NCBI GenBank assembly: GCA_007644065.1
Contig: VJWN01000003.1
Coordinates: forward strand, 434,001 to 498,000
Direction of reading: 5' to 3'
Source of the DNA: Margaritispora aquatica
Lineage: Eukaryota > Ascomycota > Leotiomycetes > Helotiales > Discinellaceae
DNA length: 64,000 bases
Both the position numbers and the translations under genes were made by a program. The notes under the pieces are model-generated. The model did no database searches, was not told where the DNA came from, and worked only from the letters and a program-made list of their open reading frames with translations. Shown here piece by piece: positions 37,357 to 48,013 of this stretch (positions within the stretch are counted from its first letter, which is position 1; each line of letters opens with the position of its first letter).

Positions 37357-39180
37357 TTATGCTGATGGCGAAGGACATGGAGGTGGTGTCTCTGGGCAGA
37401 TTCTCTTAGTGATGAGTGTTGTTATGCGGATTATTGTTGTTGTTTCGTCTTGTGGGTCGTCCATAGGGACGATGCTGCGACTAGAAGGGGAGCTGGAGAC
37501 GGTGGGGACGAAGCCGGTGCTGATGAATTGCGAGCGCAAGTTTGGAAGCGAGGTAGTGGGAGTGTGTATTGGTGTGAATATGGTTTCGGGTGACCGCGAG
37601 GGCGAGAGCGAGGTATGGCTTTGAGGAGGGAGCAAGGATGAGGATGTAGTTGGATCTGAAGAAGTGCTGAGGATGGCTGGAGTTTGGAGTGGTGGAGTTG
37701 GATCGGAGGGTGTGGTGGTGATAATATGGGCTGGTACAAGAACGGATATTGGTCCTGATGCTGAGATTGATACCAACGTGCTTGTGGTAATGAAAGTTGG
37801 ATTGAGAAAACTTGGAGCCAGCGAGGTATGTGAGCTAGACGCAGCTAAAGAAATTGATGGAAGGAGTGTACTGGTTGGGTCTGCTACTGACGTAATCGGT
37901 GGATCCGGGCTCAAAGTCCTAGTTAACGACCAAATTGAGAGAGGCGATGTCGAAAAATTAGAGTTGTTCCGCGATGGTGCGCTTGTCGAAAGCAAAGTTT
38001 GGGTAGGAAAGCTGGAGACTGTGCCTGAAGAGAGGAAAGCCGTGCGGGTGCTGGAGTTATCGAGCGTGCTTTGGCTTGTGCTTGTAAATAGAATTGCTCG
38101 AGAAGTAGTTGTTCTGAAGACTGAGTTTGAGGTGAAGGAAAGACTGCTTGAATTGTACGCTGCATTTGTTGTGATTGGGACTGTGGTAGTGGGTTGAGAA
38201 GAGGAGAGTAAAAGTGTGCTTAGCGCGGTGGAAAGCGTGCTTGAATTCGAGAAATTGCTTGCTAGTAGTGGCATTTGCGAAATAGGTAGAAAAGTGGTTT
38301 CTTTTGAGCTGATCGTAGTTCTTGTTACCGAAAAGTTTGCGATTGGGCTTGTCTGTGAAGCCAGGGGAGGCGATGAGGTAGTGGTTGAAATTGAAAGTGA
38401 AAATGACGGATCCATGACGGTGCTTGCTGATAGTTGCGAAAGCAATTTGGAAGTGGTGAGGGCATTGGTAGTATTAATGCTGCTGCTGGTTTCCGGGTTT
38501 TTGCTCACATTGACGAGACCGGTTGGATTTGGATTTGGATTTGCTGCTGTGGTGCTCGTGAGAGGTACTAGTGAAGTTGAATTTGAGCTCAGCGAAAACT
38601 GACTGCTTGTAGCGCTTTGCGAAGTAGAGATATTACCGCTACTACTGCTGGTACTAACGCCTAGAGCGCTGCTTGTAGCAAACAGCGACGATGTTGAAAA
38701 CGAGCTTGTTATTGGTGTTGTCGGTTCATACAACGAACTTGTCGTCAAGATTTGCGGTGGCCCATCGCCATATCCACCAAGTCCAAAGCCATACCCCGGA
38801 GGCGGCAGATATGAAGATGGATCATCTACTGTTGATGTCGCTGTTGCCGTCTCCAGCTGGTGGGGCTGCACGATATGGCTTGGATGTCTCGAACTGGCAA
38901 TATGTGAAAGATGTGTGCTGTGAGGGCTGGCAGTTGATGAGCTTGTTGCTTTAGAATGCACGATATGAGATGGGCGCGTCAACAGCACCGTCGAGTGAGA
39001 ATGGGTTTGCTGCGAAGGATCTCCCGAAGTCAATGTAGTGATCTGGCTAGTGTAAGATGTAGTTTCTGGACAAGTGGTTGAGGTTGGGGATGAAGTATTG
39101 TTCGCGGTAGGTAGCAGAGGTGAAGCGAGAGTACTGGTGAGAATAGCGAGAATCCAAACGAGTTTGAAGAACGGAGCCAT
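37357..39180 (-). CDS. secreted mucin-like Ser/Thr-rich protein
   Basis: Single exon, 607 aa, from the ATG at 39180. The in-frame TTG 21 bases upstream is not a start. A clear signal peptide (MAPFFKLVWILAILTSTLAS) is followed by more than 500 residues dominated by Ser, Thr, Pro and Asn with many Asn-X-Ser/Thr sites, so heavy O- and N-glycosylation is expected. Two Cys-containing ends frame it: TSTTCPETTSYTSQITTL near the N-terminus and KRICPETPPPCPSP at the C-terminus. No GPI signal or enzymatic domain is seen. A role at the cell wall or in adhesion is inferred from composition. The opposite strand carries long open frames, a composition effect. Confidence 0.75.
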   Translation of the reverse strand: MAPFFKLVWILAILTSTLASPLLPTANNTSSPTSTTCPETTSYTSQITTLTSGDPSQQTHSHSTVLLTRPSHIVHSKATSSSTASPHSTHLSHIASSRHPSHIVQPHQLETATATSTVDDPSSYLPPPGYGFGLGGYGDGPPQILTTSSLYEPTTPITSSFSTSSLFATSSALGVSTSSSSGNISTSQSATSSQFSLSSNSTSLVPLTSTTAANPNPNPTGLVNVSKNPETSSSINTTNALTTSKLLSQLSASTVMDPSFSLSISTTTSSPPLASQTSPIANFSVTRTTISSKETTFLPISQMPLLASNFSNSSTLSTALSTLLLSSSQPTTTVPITTNAAYNSSSLSFTSNSVFRTTTSRAILFTSTSQSTLDNSSTRTAFLSSGTVSSFPTQTLLSTSAPSRNNSNFSTSPLSIWSLTRTLSPDPPITSVADPTSTLLPSISLAASSSHTSLAPSFLNPTFITTSTLVSISASGPISVLVPAHIITTTPSDPTPPLQTPAILSTSSDPTTSSSLLPPQSHTSLSPSRSPETIFTPIHTPTTSLPNLRSQFISTGFVPTVSSSPSSRSIVPMDDPQDETTTIIRITTLITKRICPETPPPCPSPSA

Positions 39181-41111
39181 CTGAGTATGAGAAGCTCCCA
39201 AAAACCTTGTTCTAGTCCTTCAAACGATCGTCTTTAAATCTCAAGGGAAATCTCAGCCTAAGAAAATAGTCGAGTTTCTACATACTCTAATAAGTACTTC
39301 TCATCTTTCAAAAATCACAGATCCTTCTCTTCCGCCCGATGCTCACGACCAATTCATATCTTTCACTTCTCACAAAACCGCTCTTGAGATTCAGGATCCT
39401 TTATCTGCACAAAAGACATATTTGAGCAATCTGGTGCTCGAAATGCACTCGAAGAGGTGGGGATTGCAACTCGCAATCTCCGAGGCTAGCACAGTTCAAT
39501 ATATCGTTTTCTAGAAACGTCATGCTGTGCAACAGGAGACCAGGTCCTTGGGGCAGGTGGTGCGACGGCGGTTGGTGGCTCAATGTCGTGCGCTGGAGAA
39601 CATGTGCGCGCCATACTAGTTAATTTGAGAGATAAGGTTGTGTAGCTTATGGCGTGTGATTGTGTGGTTGTGAGATGGCAAGATGGTGGGATTGTGGTAC
39701 GGATTTGGATGCTGGCGAAGGGGATTTTGGTGAGAGTCTTAGATAAAAGGAAGGGTATAAATATACATTGATACGAATACCTTGGGACTATTGGCATTTG
39801 AATCTTGAGGAAATAGTAGGCATAAGTTCCGAAGTATGTCATCGTGATCATATGATAAGAGAAGAACTCAAGAGCTACATATTGTAATTTTAGGATGCTA
39901 TAAACGTTTGAGTAAGGGAATATGACATCGTGCCATGTTGTCATTTTGCAAAGTTTCATTTATTATAAAAATGAAAATAAAGGTTATGGAATTGACAATC
40001 CTTCGTCTGCCAGAAGACTCACGATATTTCCACAACTCGCCAGCACCTTTGTTTGAAGCAAACACAGACTCGCTTGACAAGCACAAGGTAGATGAGTGGG
40101 AAGAACGGATTTTTTTCGACTCCTAGTATCATGCCTAGAAATCAAAAATTACTATCTAATGCGTGATCGTTCAATTGGGGCAGCAGTTCTGTGACTTGAC
40201 GGCGATCGAATTTCCATAACAACTGTCACCTACATCACACAACCAACCAGTCCCACCTCACCTTGGCACGCTGCCCCCTTTACATAAGCGAGGATCTCCG
40301 ACCCTGATCTCATACCACACTACTGGTGAATGACGTCTACACACACCACACACACAGTTCACGTCCCGTCACGGCGTACGTGCGTACACCTAATCAATCG
40401 AGAAAAACAAGTTAGCTGAGTTGCGACTTGCAACAAAAAAAGCAAAGAACAAAATCCCATGTTCCTAAGGAGCATTCCTTCCGAATGATCTAAGGAGCTT
40501 TCTCTCCGGACGATGTGTTTTGGGCGTGATGGCGATCGCAGTATTTCTTTTAAGTCGTGAGCAGAAGAATTGATTCTAGAAGAACATTGTCGTTAGAATT
40601 CCCGTATAGACGTGCGAGTTTGCATTCAGGTATCTTCGATACTTTACGGAGCATTCCAGTGATGAGCGAAGCTTACATTCCTTGCTCTGGTAAATTTCAA
40701 TTTCCCAACTTTATCACTTCCTCCCGATTCATTTTTCTCGATGTTTCATCATGATCTTATGGCCCTTGTGGGAATGTGATTGTTAGAGACGATCCCAGTT
40801 TCTTGCAATGTCCTTTATGGGGGTAATTGAAAGTTACCATATTTTTGCGAGCACAGTGAGGGCAGCAGAAGAGCAGAGGAAGGATGATCAAAAAATTGTT
40901 CGCATTCGATTTCGAATGCATCTGCAGATTTTGCTCACACAATTTCTTTGCCCGACAACATACAACTATGAACATAACCCAGAATAATCACTTTCAATAA
41001 AATCTAGGTTATGACATGTTTCCATTACTTTCATACCAAACGCTACATATATTACATATATTCCGATTCCTTTTCAGGAGCGGAATTAGTATTGTCAACA
41101 GGATGAAGCTT
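39181..41111. other. intergenic 1.9 kb with degenerate tandem repeat
   Basis: No gene recognised. At 40465-40514 two adjacent 25-bp units share CTAAGGAGC...TCCG.A.GAT (20 of 25 identical, listed separately). A CA-rich stretch followed by GGCGTACGTGCGTAC lies near 40335-40390. Confidence 0.45.
40465..40514. repeat. imperfect 25-bp tandem duplication
   Basis: Unit 1 is at 40465-40489 and unit 2 at 40490-40514. They differ at five positions, four of which are transitions. Both begin CTAAGGAGC and end GAT. Confidence 0.6.
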
Positions 41112-42031
41112 TCACTTCATGAAACCCGCCTTTCCATCTCCATCAGCATCCTTCTTTGGGTTGATCTTGTCCATCAAGCTTGGCTTGTGCTGACCATTGT
41201 GAGAAGTGGTCTGGTGAGTGCCAGTGGTACCGGTGTGGTGGGAACCATTGTGAGTGTCCGAGTTACCGGTGCTACCCAAGTGAGAACCAGTGTGGTGTCC
41301 GGAGCGGTTGGTATCGCTCTCAGTCAATGAGGTTGTACCACGGGCACCAGCTCCTCCGAGGGTGCCTCCAACAGAGCGTGGCTCCCCTCCGAAAGCATCA
41401 GTTCGCTCCTCTCGTCCAGTAAGGGATCCTCCTTGACGCTTGAACTCATCCATGGTAACAGCAGGCAGAGACGAAGCGTTGTGGTGCTTGGCCTCGTTTT
41501 GGTGAACCTCATGGATGGGGATGGTACTGTGAACAACTGAGGGCTGAATAGTCTCCTTGTTGATCACTGGTTGGATATTCTCATGGACGTGGTGGTGGAC
41601 ATGCTCGCCTGCAACAACGGACCCTGCGCCCTTGGTGTGCTGTGTCTCGCCAACTTCGCGTGTGCTCTTGAATTGAGCCTGCTCGGCTGCGAGGCGCTGC
41701 TTGACGTGGTCGTCGTTGCCGTGGTTGATGTGTCGGTGCTCGACAGCAGCCATGTTGTGGGAGTGTTGTTCTGGGAGAACCTCACGGTCCTGAACTGGCT
41801 GGACAGAGGTGTGGTAGTGATCTTGATGAACCTCACGATCGACCGCTGTGTTTACATTTTCATGACGGGTATTCGTGACTTTCTCGTGTTGAACAGCTGG
41901 ATTGACTGTCTAATTGAATTGTTAGAGCTATTCATATATGGAGTTCAAAGAGATCATGCCTCGTGGACAGTTGTATCGTGCTTTCCATCCTTGGAAAGGA
42001 AGTTACCAACGGCTGCCTTTGCCTTTTCCAT
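41112..42031 (-). CDS. hydrophilic His-rich allergen/stress-like protein
   Basis: Exons are 42031..41960 and 41909..41112, giving 289 aa. The intron starts with GC, not GT (GAG|gcatga...attag). This is the only phase-0 join that yields KHDTTVHE followed by TVNPAVQHEKV. The protein has no signal peptide or membrane helix and is very rich in His, Glu, Gln and Asn. It begins MEKAKAAVGNFLSKDGK. A His-rich module (PAVQHEKV...TRHE...REVH...QPV...EVLPEQH) lies in residues 25-75, with a weaker second copy around HVHENIQPVINKET. MDEFKRQGGSLTGREERTDAFG follows, then a Gly/His/Thr-rich low-complexity tail ending DADGDGKAGFMK. From memory, homologues in moulds are annotated as allergens or stress proteins; molecular function is unknown. 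The module also occurs in the divergent neighbour. Confidence 0.8.
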
Positions 42032-44398
42032 TATGAAAGATATTTGAATATGAGTATTGGTTATTTTGAATAGTGTTTCGGTTGAGGAGTGTAGTGAAGA
42101 AAGTAGAATTGATATGTTGAGGAAAATTATTGAAGCATTCTTCGAGATTGATATAAGATCCTGTAGAAACTTTCGAACTACACATGCTGGAAAAGCCCCC
42201 CATCCTGGAGGGGTGAGAATCAAAACGCATCATCAATGACGATTATCTATAAGCTGTCTCAGCTAGATCAACATCCTCAGTCAAGCGTTGCATTAGCTTC
42301 CGCAGAAGACCAAATGGAATTGAAAGAGAGCTCGAGAGCCGTGGCTGTACAAAGGAATTATTGGTGATGATTTTCGCCAGTTGGAGGGGTAGACATGCTG
42401 GAAAGTTGGCAGATCAAGGTATTTGAGCGGAAGTTCTAGACTTGATGATGCCTGAGTCGAGTACAAAAATCCTCGAGTCTGATCGAAAGCTTAACAAAAT
42501 AAAAGCAACAAATGAGAGGAATGTAAGATCTTCCACAGTTTGAAGCTGCCAACCACAGCATAGAGTTTCGAACTCCACTCGGAGCATTGTTACAACTTTT
42601 TGCCTACAGCCATCGGATATGCCGAGCCTCCTTCGTTAGAGCGTGGCAAATCCAGAAGCGATGACCTGCATGAAGTATTTTTAAGCGAGGTATCGGAATC
42701 CAGCAACCAAGTATTCGGGAGACATACAAATCTGGGGGTGCTATAATTCAAGCGAGACTCCTTTGTTGACAATGGAAAACCTGAATTCAAACAAGTGATG
42801 AAGAACTCGCAGATTTGTCTTAGATGGACATGATTCTGTTGAGAAGGAAGAAGAAAGATCTTAAAGATCGGTCTGGATGTTGGATTGATATTCGCCACCT
42901 CAATTGGGGGATTGCCGTCTGTCTCCTCTTTTATTTGCATCATTGCACTTCTAAAGGCGGGGCGAACATAAAGGTGCCTTTGCTATTTGCTCAGTTCGTA
43001 ATAGATGCATATGAATCACTTTCATTTCGTTGCGGAATGAAAAGTTGCAACTGTTGATCCCGTAACTTGAATTCTGCAGCTATAAGTAGAATATTTTGAT
43101 GCCAAAGAAATATTTATGATACGAGAATATGAGGGCACACTGCCAAGGTAGTACGATGAATCTCTGAGGCCAAGACGACGGTGTTCGGGAACCATCTCGA
43201 TTACCTCCGTATGCGGTGCACGACTGAGACCAGCCTTCAACGGCAAGGCTGAGTCTACCTGCTTTCACTCTAGACTACTACTATGACCCATCCTGGAATA
43301 GATAGGCGAGAAGAAGCGAAGATCGAAGGCAGAAATGTTTCAGCTGGTTGTCTAAGAGCCAACCACTACTCCGAAAATCATTTTTGTGAAGTTACAAAGA
43401 CACACTTATCTCTAATTCTTCATATCAAATTGCTCCGTCTGAGTATGAGTTGAGACCCGAGGTTGAGGTTTGCTGGTTCAAATATTTCATATGATCTATA
43501 GCAGGAAGTGTTGCATGGTAAGGGCAAACTAAAGTATTTTCTTCGTCGCTCTCCTTATTGAGCGACCAGTTGAGGCGAGCACGAATACTGCAAGTTGCAC
43601 GAGGCACCAATCTGGCACATCGGCCGTACATTTCCAGTCTTCATAGGTGCAATCAAGCAGCGCTTCGTACCCGAGAATTCTAAGATATACTATGCTTCAA
43701 TGACTATTTCAAACTCAGTAGTCATTCTTCATTCCCTACCTTGTCTGCTTGTTTCCTCGTCTGAATTAGTGAGTTACAGATCAAGTGCTCGGACACTCAA
43801 CATCACTATGTCAAGTCCATGTGGATATTTTCTCAGCTCTCAGATATCTCGATATAGAATAGCTGCATTCCGCTACCTCAGCGCCGCAGGATACCATACC
43901 TAAAAGGGTAAAGACTTTTTGTGATATGCTTACACTAACCATTCAGAACACTCGAGAACTGCTTTAGTTACAAGTAGAGTTCAGTGAACACGAGTGGAAT
44001 ACCCGAAATGGATTGGAGATATGTGACTAGATATCTTAGGAAGCACCATGGGAAGCACCTTCGATGCGCCAAGTGGAATATGAGAATAAGGGGCAGGAGC
44101 ACGAGCAAAAGTTGCAAATTGCTACCGACCTATCCTTTTCTTACCTACTTCACGTTCTGGTGATACAGCTGACAGTACGTCTGTATTTGTCAATCCAACC
44201 TCAAAAACAGGATCCAAACCACGCTTCTCATCGCCATCTATCGGTATCTTTTTCTCCGCAAACATCAAAGCAGCAGTTCGACCAAGTTTATCTGAAGGAT
44301 CATTTAATATTGATGTGATTGTCTTACAGGGTTGACGGAGATCCCCCGCACTCACATGTTTGCTTGTGTCTCAGGGGTGGGAGAACCTTGTGGTGATC
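42032..44398. other. 2.4-kb divergent intergenic region with duplicated motifs
   Basis: Shared upstream region of the two genes that carry the His-rich module. Two 12-mers (ACATGCTGGAAA) and two 9-mers (TGGAGGGGT) recur at 42182-42214 and 42382-42404. Small open frames near 42.6-43.9 kb show no coding character. Confidence 0.5.
42182..42404. promoter_or_regulatory. duplicated STRE-like motif pair upstream of the His-rich protein gene
   Basis: ACATGCTGGAAA occurs at 42182-42193 and 42393-42404. TGGAGGGGT, which contains the stress-element core AGGGG, occurs at 42206-42214 and 42382-42390. All are within 400 bp of the ATG at 42031. AGGGG is the Msn2/4-type STRE core in yeast; a role here is inferred. 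Confidence 0.35.
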
Positions 44399-47300
44399 AT
44401 GGGGCTCAAGTCTTTCATTTTTGGTAGCAGATCATCGGCATCATCAACAACCTCGAGTGCCAAAGGGAATCGCAACCTCAAAGCGCATGGCTACGATTCA
44501 GCCATTGCCCTCGAAGCTCCTGTTCGAGGATCGTATCCTGTCGCCGGCAATGGCCCCAATGTGCTAGATGAGATTCAACGGGCGCGAGCGAAGAAAGAAG
44601 TTGCAAGGAAATCAACAGTCGTTCCACCTTCAAGAACCTCCTCGATACACCTTCCGATCGCAGAAGCTCCCCCAGACATATCACGATGGCGAGCAAACAC
44701 ATCTGACAGGCCAAGCACCGCTCCACACAATGGCAGACATGGTAGTGGACGAGACCCAGGGTTCATTGGTCTGAATAAACCATTTGAGAGTGAAGGGAGA
44801 ACAAACTCAGGATTTACCACAAAATCTCCACCAGCAGTCTTCACTCGGGCAAGAAGAAACTCCCTTCACTCCTTCAATTCGGATCCTGCGACTCCTCCAG
44901 TCCCTCAGAGCGTGCCTATGCGAGATATCAAGACGTACCATCCCACCACGGCCTCAGATGAAAACAAGAGCTTTACAGGTTTCATTCCTCCATTTGCTTC
45001 ACATAAGCGCAGCGAGTCTCAAGCATCGCATAGATCACACGTAGATTTGCTGGATGCGCACTCGAATATCAGGCCATCTCAGGAATCTTCGCGAAAGCAG
45101 GTGAAAGCCTCTGGATTGAGAAAGTACGGCGAAGACGTTGCGGATCGAAACATCATAGGATATGGAAGTGGTATTGTCACAGGTGGTTGTGGAACATCTA
45201 AAGCTATCGATGTGAATACGCCCGAGTTCAGTTATCTGAAAACATTCTACACCGCAAGCAATGCAATTGTAAGTAGAGGCACAACCAAAAACGCAGGAAT
45301 ATCGAGCAATTCCAAAGATGCGAATATAAGTAGCGCTACTCGTGGTGGTGTTGCAAGTAGAACTGCTCCAGAAACACAAACGCTCGGGCAGGACAAAGGT
45401 GCGGGACCCGCGGCGGTCATTCCGAGCAAAGATCCAGACCCTACACCTCTGCAGCCACAACCTCATGCGTTGAGTAGTGACGACATCCGTATTCCAAGTT
45501 CAAGCTTCCTGACATCACCTTGTACTACTACAGCTGTCGCAGTTGCTGGTGCTGGTGAATCAAAAGCAGTTGGCTCAAAGCCATCTCTCCGCAGTCGTGC
45601 TACATCTGATTCCAATCGATCGACAAATAATAATGGATCTGCCGCCTCCTCGCCAACATTGCCTCCTATTGTCGCTCCTGGACTTCTCAAAACTAGGCCC
45701 ATTCTACCTATATCTCCAAGGAGCGATACCGCGTCAATTAGATCGAACTCTCTTAATGCTAGTTCAGGCTATGACGATCGTTCGGCCACGTTCCAGAGAA
45801 ACGAGAGTGGCAAGCCTGTAATAACTCTATCGCCCTTATCCAGCTCCTCGAGTTCAGTCTACGAGGAAGACCTCGATGATCCAGCTCCGCCCATACCTGC
45901 AAGGGGAAGAGGCCGTGTTGCTAAACAGTACGTTCCACCTGCAGCATTAGCTGCTCGACTTCCTTCGCCAATAAAGATCAGCAATCCCATACCTGTTTCT
46001 ATTGTTTCCTTAACACCAAAGTCTTCGCCGCTTCTCGATTCGAAAAATCTCACTCGTCCAGTTGGAGAAGTGCATGTTTCGAAAACATCCACCTCTACAT
46101 CCAAAAGACCCGAGCCTCGAAAGGCAGCATCTGTCTCTTTCTCGGATGCACCTCCGCAAAATATTCAGCCCGCCAAATATCCTCCTCCATCTTTGAAAGA
46201 CAGGAAACGTACCATGTCTACAGACCTCCATAGCGGGCAAAGCTCCCCAACTTTAGGTCATCGGCCAAAGAGTGGCTCTTTTAGCTATGTGCCATACCCA
46301 AATGCTATCAGAGGTAGTCCGCAAGGAAGCTCCCAGGGAAGTTCGAAGGGGAGCTCAAATGGAAGTGTGGAGTCAGCTACTCGCCCATATACGAACCAAA
46401 ATGTCGTTCCCAAGCGAAGAGAATTGTTGGTCGAAGGTGCAAAGCAGGCCCCGAGCCTTAAAGGAATTGTGGATCTATCAAACACGGTAGACACAGTTGT
46501 GACTACTAAAAAGCTCCCTGGTACTAGATTCCCTGTCCGCCCCCAAGCCCATCACCTTGCAAACACCTCACTCTCCAAAAGATCAAGCACGTCGACGCGC
46601 TCTCATAGCATTGGAGGCAGCTCACCTCATCACGAAGAATGGCCGTTGCCATCCCCTAAAGTTGGAACATTGGTTTAGCCCAACAAGGTACTAATTGTCG
46701 TTGCAGCCGTCGTCCACGAGCATGTCACTCCGACCCGACACGAAATTCGCGAAGAAAGAATCACACGCGAAATTCATCATCACGATGTCTATCACCGCAT
46801 ACTTCCAGTCGTTGAGACCATTGTCCTACCCACGAAGCATTATATACACTCCCCAGATGGAAAATTCTTGATTGAAATTCCGGAACACGATGTTCCAAAG
46901 TACACTGGTCGCCCGTTGGAGTCGCTTAATCAAGGATGGAAACTGGTGAGGATTACAGATCCGCCGACACAAGCTAATTCAGTTTCCACCAGCCATGCCC
47001 GCAAACCCTCTTTTCAAAGGAAACCGCTGCAGACGACACAATCTCAGCAATTGCTTGATCAATTCCAATCTTACGGACCTTACATTCACCGGGGTAGGGA
47101 AGAGGGTCCTGTTCAGGATGCCCATCTGGATGAGTCGACGTCGAATCACGAAAAACTGGAAACGGTAACATCTCAAATTTCAGAAAATTCGGGATCGGTT
47201 GCCAAAGGTCAGGGGCCTGTTCTCATGAGCAAAAAAACATATATGACTAAGGAGGGCTTTCCACGTACCGAGTATTTTTGGAAACATCCTCCCGTCTTTG

Positions 47301-48013
47301 AGGACATCCAGGGCCGAACACAACCAATCTATATGAGAAACGTTATTGGTGGGCCTAGCTTTGCCGCTCCTATGCGTTCGTCAAGCGATGAAGAGGATGC
47401 AACCGGAACCAATTATGGAGCCGTCGATTCGAAGGGCGAGTTATTCAGAGACTCGGGATATGGCGACTATACTGCGTTGCCAGGCTTGAGTAAAAATACA
47501 AGTACTCACGACTCTGCCATCTCTTCAACTTGTGATTCAGGCATCCACAGTAACGCGAAGGTTCGTGAGCAGAATTCTGGACAAAACCATGACACTATCA
47601 ATAATTCACCAAGACCTATTTCTGGAAAACACACAAATGTTCGCTCTATTCTCAAAAACGGTAATGTCGACCAGAGCACTATGAAACCGGCACAGGTGCT
47701 AAATCCTCAATCATCTGGAACAAAATCACTCCCACCGTCACATCCAAATTCACGCAATCGTATTATTGACGATGAGCCAGGTCAGAGAATTCAGCTTGGT
47801 AGAGTCCTCAACGATGATAGGGAGCCGAGGACAAGCGAGCCACCAAAAACAGGCGAAGCTACAAATTTTCTTCGCAGGCTGAAGGAGAGACGTCGGGCGA
47901 GTGGGGATAGCTCATTGTTTAACTCTTGGTCAAAGAGCAAAAGCAAGGGCTATAGAAATTCTATGGATTCAAGTGATCTTCTTAGTGGCAAGACTGGGGC
48001 ACGTGCTAATTAA
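44399..48013 (+). CDS. large disordered Ser/Pro-rich protein with His-rich REIH module
   Basis: Proposed exons are 44399..46520 and 46707..48013, giving 1142 aa. ATG 44399 (MGLKSFIFGSR) is the first good start. The N-terminal 700 residues are disordered, rich in Ser, Pro and Arg, with APVRGSYPVAGNGPNVLDEI near residue 45 and a short GSSQ/GSSK/GSSN repeat near 46315-46370. The intron 46521..46706 (gtacta...TACTAAT...ttgcag) is 186 nt, a multiple of three. It removes a TAG at 46676-46678 and joins KKLP to AVVHEHV, restoring the PAVxHE start of a module shared with the divergent neighbour (AVVHEHVTPTRHE...REIH...VLP..H). Further on come DGKFLIEIPEHDVPKY, KKTYMTKEGFPRTEYFW and a basic C-terminus. 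No membrane segment or enzyme motif is seen. Alternative: two separate genes or a nonsense allele. Confidence 0.65.

Noticed and set aside
37664..38602. Plus-strand frames of 177 and 128 codons
   Set aside because: Reverse image of the Ser/Thr-rich mucin-like gene; Val/Leu/Glu richness comes from reading Ser/Thr codons backwards.
42560..42585. tRNA B-box-like GAGTTCGAAACTC on the minus strand
   Set aside because: No matching A-box or acceptor stem in the surrounding 90 bases.
46676..46678. Stop-codon readthrough at TAG as the explanation for two joined frames
   Set aside because: The 186-nt intron model has good 3' splice signals and restores the module shared with the neighbour, so readthrough is not needed.
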